A stretch of DNA of 14,828 nt from Myxococcales bacterium (GTDB taxonomy: Bacteria > Myxococcota_A > Bradymonadia > UBA4248): contig SFMP01000049.1 of the NCBI GenBank assembly GCA_004554395.1, forward strand, positions 1-14,828, read 5' to 3'. Below the pieces are notes generated by a model. That model had not been told where the DNA came from. It saw only the letters and a program-made list of their open reading frames with translations, and ran no database searches. Every line of letters starts with the position of its first letter. The stretch's first letter is position 1. Below, in pieces: positions 12,402 through 14,828 of the stretch. A program made the translations under genes and the position numbers.

Positions 12402-14615
12402 ATGTTGGGGATCTTTTTTGTCATAACCTACGCGATCTCGCTCTCGCTCTCGCCATATCGCCTCGTAGAATCGAAAATCGACGCCATCTATTCTTCGCAT
12501 TTCTGCTTCGAAGCGACCGACGAAAGCGCCGCCATCACGGCTGACGAACGCATCATCTGCCAATATGGCGCCATCGGATCGACGCCAACGCTATCGGCAC
12601 ATTTCGACAATGCGCGTCGCCGCTGTTGTTTCGATCATCCCATTGGCGCAGGCGTCGTTTGGGCGATTGGCGAATCGGTCATGACGCGCGTCGTCGATGT
12701 CGCCGAGCCAGAATCCCCCATCGCGCCCAAACACCCAAAACTACAATTCGAAACGGCGACGCTCCAAGATCTCCTCATCGTCGACAAACGAACGGGATTC
12801 CCCATTCCAGATGTCCACATCACCGTCTCCGATGCTTCGATCCATCTCGTCGCCTATCGAAAAAAAACCGACGAAGACGGCTACGCCGTCATTCCCATGA
12901 TATCGGCGCAGCCGCTCTCGATATCGTTGCGCTCCAATGGATATTTGGCTCAAAACGCCATCCCTCTGCGGCTGCGCCTCGATAACTCAATCCAGGGGGC
13001 GGGGGCGCCCGAAGAAATCGTCATCGAACTCGATCCGGGGGTTCAAATCGCAGGAACCGTCAACGCCCCTTCGGGCGCCCCCGCCCCCGATGCCACGATC
13101 CACGCCATCATTAGGCAAAAAAACTCTCGCCTTTGGTATTCAGACCTCGACAATCCCCTGCCGATAACGGCTTTCTCGGGCAACGTTCGATCGATTATCG
13201 TGCCGCAAAGGGCGAGCTATAGCACGAATACGCGGGGCAAATTCCTCGTCACACCGCTACCGCCCGGAAAAATGACGATTTACGCGACACATCCCAACTA
13301 CGCGCCAAGCGCCCCCATCGATATCGATGCACGCGACGACGCCCAACTCCCAGCTATCGAATTGTCGCTCAAGCCGCCCAAATCCGCCTATATCCGCGTC
13401 GAAGACGATGCACACAAAGCCATCGCCGCCACCGTCTACGTCTTCGATACGACGACTGGGGCAGAAATCGGGGCTCATCGCACGAAATCATCGGGCGCCA
13501 TTCGCATCGCCACGCTCCCCAGCCGTGTCAAATTCTACGTCTTTGCCGATGGCTATATCCCCGTCACCCGCGAGTTGTCGATTGCCGACGGCGACGAAAT
13601 CGTCGTGAACCTGCACCCAAGTGCTTTCGCTTCGTATTCTTTGCGTTTCGTCGACGACGATCGCCAACCCATTCCCCATGTCACTCTTCTGCCCGCCAAC
13701 GATCGCGATCGATCGAATTATCCACAATGCCAAGCCAAATCCGAGAGAGATGGTTCGGCTATACTCGAAAACTGCCCTCAAAAATTCACATTAGAAGCGT
13801 TTCATCCCGATTACACGCCCCTCCATATCGATATGGCAACGGCGACACATCGCCCCGATATCGTCGACGAAATACAGCTCAATTCGGGACTATCGTTCGA
13901 CATTGCTTGTGTCGAAGCACACACCGATAAGCCCATCGACAAAATAGAATGCGATATATCGATATCGACTTCGAATCATCATAATAACAAATCTAAAAAC
14001 ATAGAATTTTATTCAACCCACCCAACCGAAACCATCAAAACCGAAACGGCGACGCTTCACTTTCTCCACCGCCCCAATACACCTCATCGACTCACCTGCC
14101 GCCGACCAGGTGAAAAGTCCATATCCTTCACCATCGATCCGGCGTCGCCGCCCACGAAACTCGTCTTCCCACAACGCTATATTGCACCAATTGTGCTATG
14201 CGACGCATACGGCGCGCCCGTCGCCTATGGGCATATCGAAACGCCGTCTAAAGTATACGAAACCGACGAAAACGGGCGCGCCGACATTGCCCTATACGAA
14301 GGCGATGACGTCGTATTCCGCCACTATATGCACGGCGTCGAACGGGCATCGAACGCATCGTTACAAGACCGAATCGCGGCGGCCAACAGCCGCCCTATCG
14401 AAATCCGGCTCCCCGACGCCCCCGACGCCGAAACACTCGCTTGTGCCAACCGCCGCGCCATCGCCACGATTACCGACGGTGCGCGCATTCTCGTCGACGA
14501 TCCGGGCGATTATCGCAAAAAAACGCTCTTGCGCGGCGATAGCATCGAATCGTGTAACGACAAAAAAATCGTCGTCATTCGCGACGATCGCATTATCGAG
14601 ATTGCAAGCGATTAA
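12402..14615 (+). CDS. Large anchored protein of carboxypeptidase-regulatory-like beta repeats
   Basis: The start is the ATG at 12402, directly before a hydrophobic segment (MLGIFFVITYAISLSLS) that acts as signal anchor. The frame is open upstream to a TTG at 12291, but that extension overlaps the preceding gene in another frame, is rich in His/Arg and looks non-coding. The 737-aa product is predicted to be exported and anchored at its N-terminus. Five or six beta-sandwich modules like carboxypeptidase regulatory (transthyretin-like) domains follow at roughly 120-185, 205-260, 329-393, 411-477, 498-578 and 592-647. They share the pattern D-x-x-T/G-x-P-I/V-x-x-V, then D-x-x-G-x-A/I (for example VDKRTGFPIPDVHI then DEDGYAVIP). 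Such modules often bind surface polymers or act as spacers. The N-terminal ~100 residues carry five cysteines. It is third in the cluster that begins with the pseudokinase at 9641 and ends just before a minus-strand terminator. Confidence 0.85.
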   Translation: MLGIFFVITYAISLSLSPYRLVESKIDAIYSSHFCFEATDESAAITADERIICQYGAIGSTPTLSAHFDNARRRCCFDHPIGAGVVWAIGESVMTRVVDVAEPESPIAPKHPKLQFETATLQDLLIVDKRTGFPIPDVHITVSDASIHLVAYRKKTDEDGYAVIPMISAQPLSISLRSNGYLAQNAIPLRLRLDNSIQGAGAPEEIVIELDPGVQIAGTVNAPSGAPAPDATIHAIIRQKNSRLWYSDLDNPLPITAFSGNVRSIIVPQRASYSTNTRGKFLVTPLPPGKMTIYATHPNYAPSAPIDIDARDDAQLPAIELSLKPPKSAYIRVEDDAHKAIAATVYVFDTTTGAEIGAHRTKSSGAIRIATLPSRVKFYVFADGYIPVTRELSIADGDEIVVNLHPSAFASYSLRFVDDDRQPIPHVTLLPANDRDRSNYPQCQAKSERDGSAILENCPQKFTLEAFHPDYTPLHIDMATATHRPDIVDEIQLNSGLSFDIACVEAHTDKPIDKIECDISISTSNHHNNKSKNIEFYSTHPTETIKTETATLHFLHRPNTPHRLTCRRPGEKSISFTIDPASPPTKLVFPQRYIAPIVLCDAYGAPVAYGHIETPSKVYETDENGRADIALYEGDDVVFRHYMHGVERASNASLQDRIAAANSRPIEIRLPDAPDAETLACANRRAIATITDGARILVDDPGDYRKKTLLRGDSIESCNDKKIVVIRDDRIIEIASD

Positions 14616-14650
14616 AAACGAAAAAAGGCCAAAACTGAACAGTTTTGACC
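14616..14650 (-). terminator. Strong intrinsic terminator downstream of 16S rRNA
   Basis: Read on the minus strand, a 10-bp stem (GGTCAAAACT 14650-14641 with AGTTTTGGCC 14636-14627, one G.U pair) closes a GTTC loop and is followed directly by TTTTTTCGTTT (14626-14616). This is a classical Rho-independent terminator oriented to stop the leftward 16S transcript. On the plus strand there is no T-tract after the hairpin and the stem has a C.A mismatch, so it serves the convergent gene cluster less well. Confidence 0.9.
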
Positions 14651-14748
14651 ATTTCCTCAAGAAAACCAGAGAGAAGTAAACGCTCACAAGTACGAAACGC
14701 AATGCTATTTCAATTGCGCATGACCACGAAATTCAAATTGAATCCGTT
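14651..14748 (-). other. 16S rRNA trailer
   Basis: This 98-nt stretch between the 16S 3' end and the terminator holds no tRNA or ORF that I can support. It contains an inverted repeat CGCAAT (14698-14703) / ATTGCG (14713-14718) and a small ATTCA/TGAAT palindrome around 14731-14743. Either could take part in 16S 3' processing by pairing with the leader, which is outside the window. Confidence 0.5.
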
Positions 14749-14828
14749 AAAGGAGGTGATCCATCCCCACGTTCCCGTAGGGATACCTTGTTACGACTTC
14801 ACCCCAGTCGCTGTCCGATCCGTGGGCG
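14749..14828 (-). rRNA. rrs: 16S ribosomal RNA, 3' end (partial)
   Basis: The minus strand carries the universal 3' end of 16S rRNA: the GAAGTCGTAACAAGGTA segment, then helix 45 with its GGAA tetraloop, then GGATCACCTCCTTT. The anti-Shine-Dalgarno CCTCC is intact. Helix 45 has an unusual sequence (TATCCCTACG before and CGTGGGGATG after the GGAA loop) yet remains fully pairable, so this is a real, covarying gene and not a pseudogene fragment. The gene continues beyond the right edge. The exact mature 3' end is taken as about 14749. Downstream there is only ~100 nt before a terminator, with no tRNA, 23S or 5S. Confidence 0.97.

Noticed and set aside
14616..14650. The terminator as the main stop for the plus-strand cluster
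   Set aside because: The T-tract is on the minus strand; the plus-strand version has an A-tract before the hairpin, a mismatch in the stem and no T-run after it.
14651..14748. tRNA gene in the 16S trailer, as in a normal ITS
   Set aside because: No cloverleaf or T-arm consensus (GTTCGAATC-like) is found and only 98 nt are available before the terminator.

Overview
The window looks like chromosomal DNA from a moderately GC-rich Gram-negative bacterium. The gene types suggest the deltaproteobacterial/Myxococcota-Bradymonadota side of the tree: a degenerate Ser/Thr kinase-like protein with a C-terminal membrane anchor, a periplasmic DUF4350-like protein, a large membrane-anchored protein of carboxypeptidase-regulatory-like repeats, a CPBP protease with myxosortase-like features, and a lipoprotein esterase with a low-complexity linker. 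This placement is inference; only the last ~80 nt of 16S rRNA are present.

Layout. 1-196: tandem hairpin repeats, then the start of a bifunctional Rel/SpoT (p)ppGpp synthetase-hydrolase (197-2488, +). 2489-2660: GC-palindromic repeats and a near-consensus promoter driving an unrecognised 164-aa protein (2661-3155, +), followed by a TPR-like protein (3242-3928, +). A small hairpin separates this from a convergent block on the minus strand: argS (7585-5594) and recO (5572-4808), 21 bp apart and probably co-transcribed, then a CPBP intramembrane protease (4649-3939). A ~54-bp direct repeat pair lies between recO and the protease. 7586-7833 is a divergent intergenic region with an argS promoter candidate. 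7834-9210 (+) encodes a secreted lipoprotein with a CBM48-like module and an esterase-D-type hydrolase domain. 9211-9640 holds no convincing gene but is packed with hairpin elements.

9641-14615 (+) is a tight three-gene cluster: a tail-anchored pseudokinase, a signal-peptide/single-TM DUF4350-like protein, and a large anchored beta-sandwich repeat protein. Overlap or short spacing suggests one transcript and perhaps one envelope complex. At the right edge the 3' end of a 16S rRNA gene lies on the minus strand. It is followed only ~100 nt downstream by a strong intrinsic terminator and the convergent end of the three-gene cluster, so this 16S is not followed by 23S/5S.

The most unusual signal is a family of small hairpins found at two sites (5-141 on +, 9256-9368 on -). 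Outer and inner stems vary by compensating changes. A single bulged G four base pairs above the core foot is kept in all seven copies, and a tandem G.A mismatch pair in six of them. They look like a REP-type single-stranded-DNA element or a structured RNA motif.
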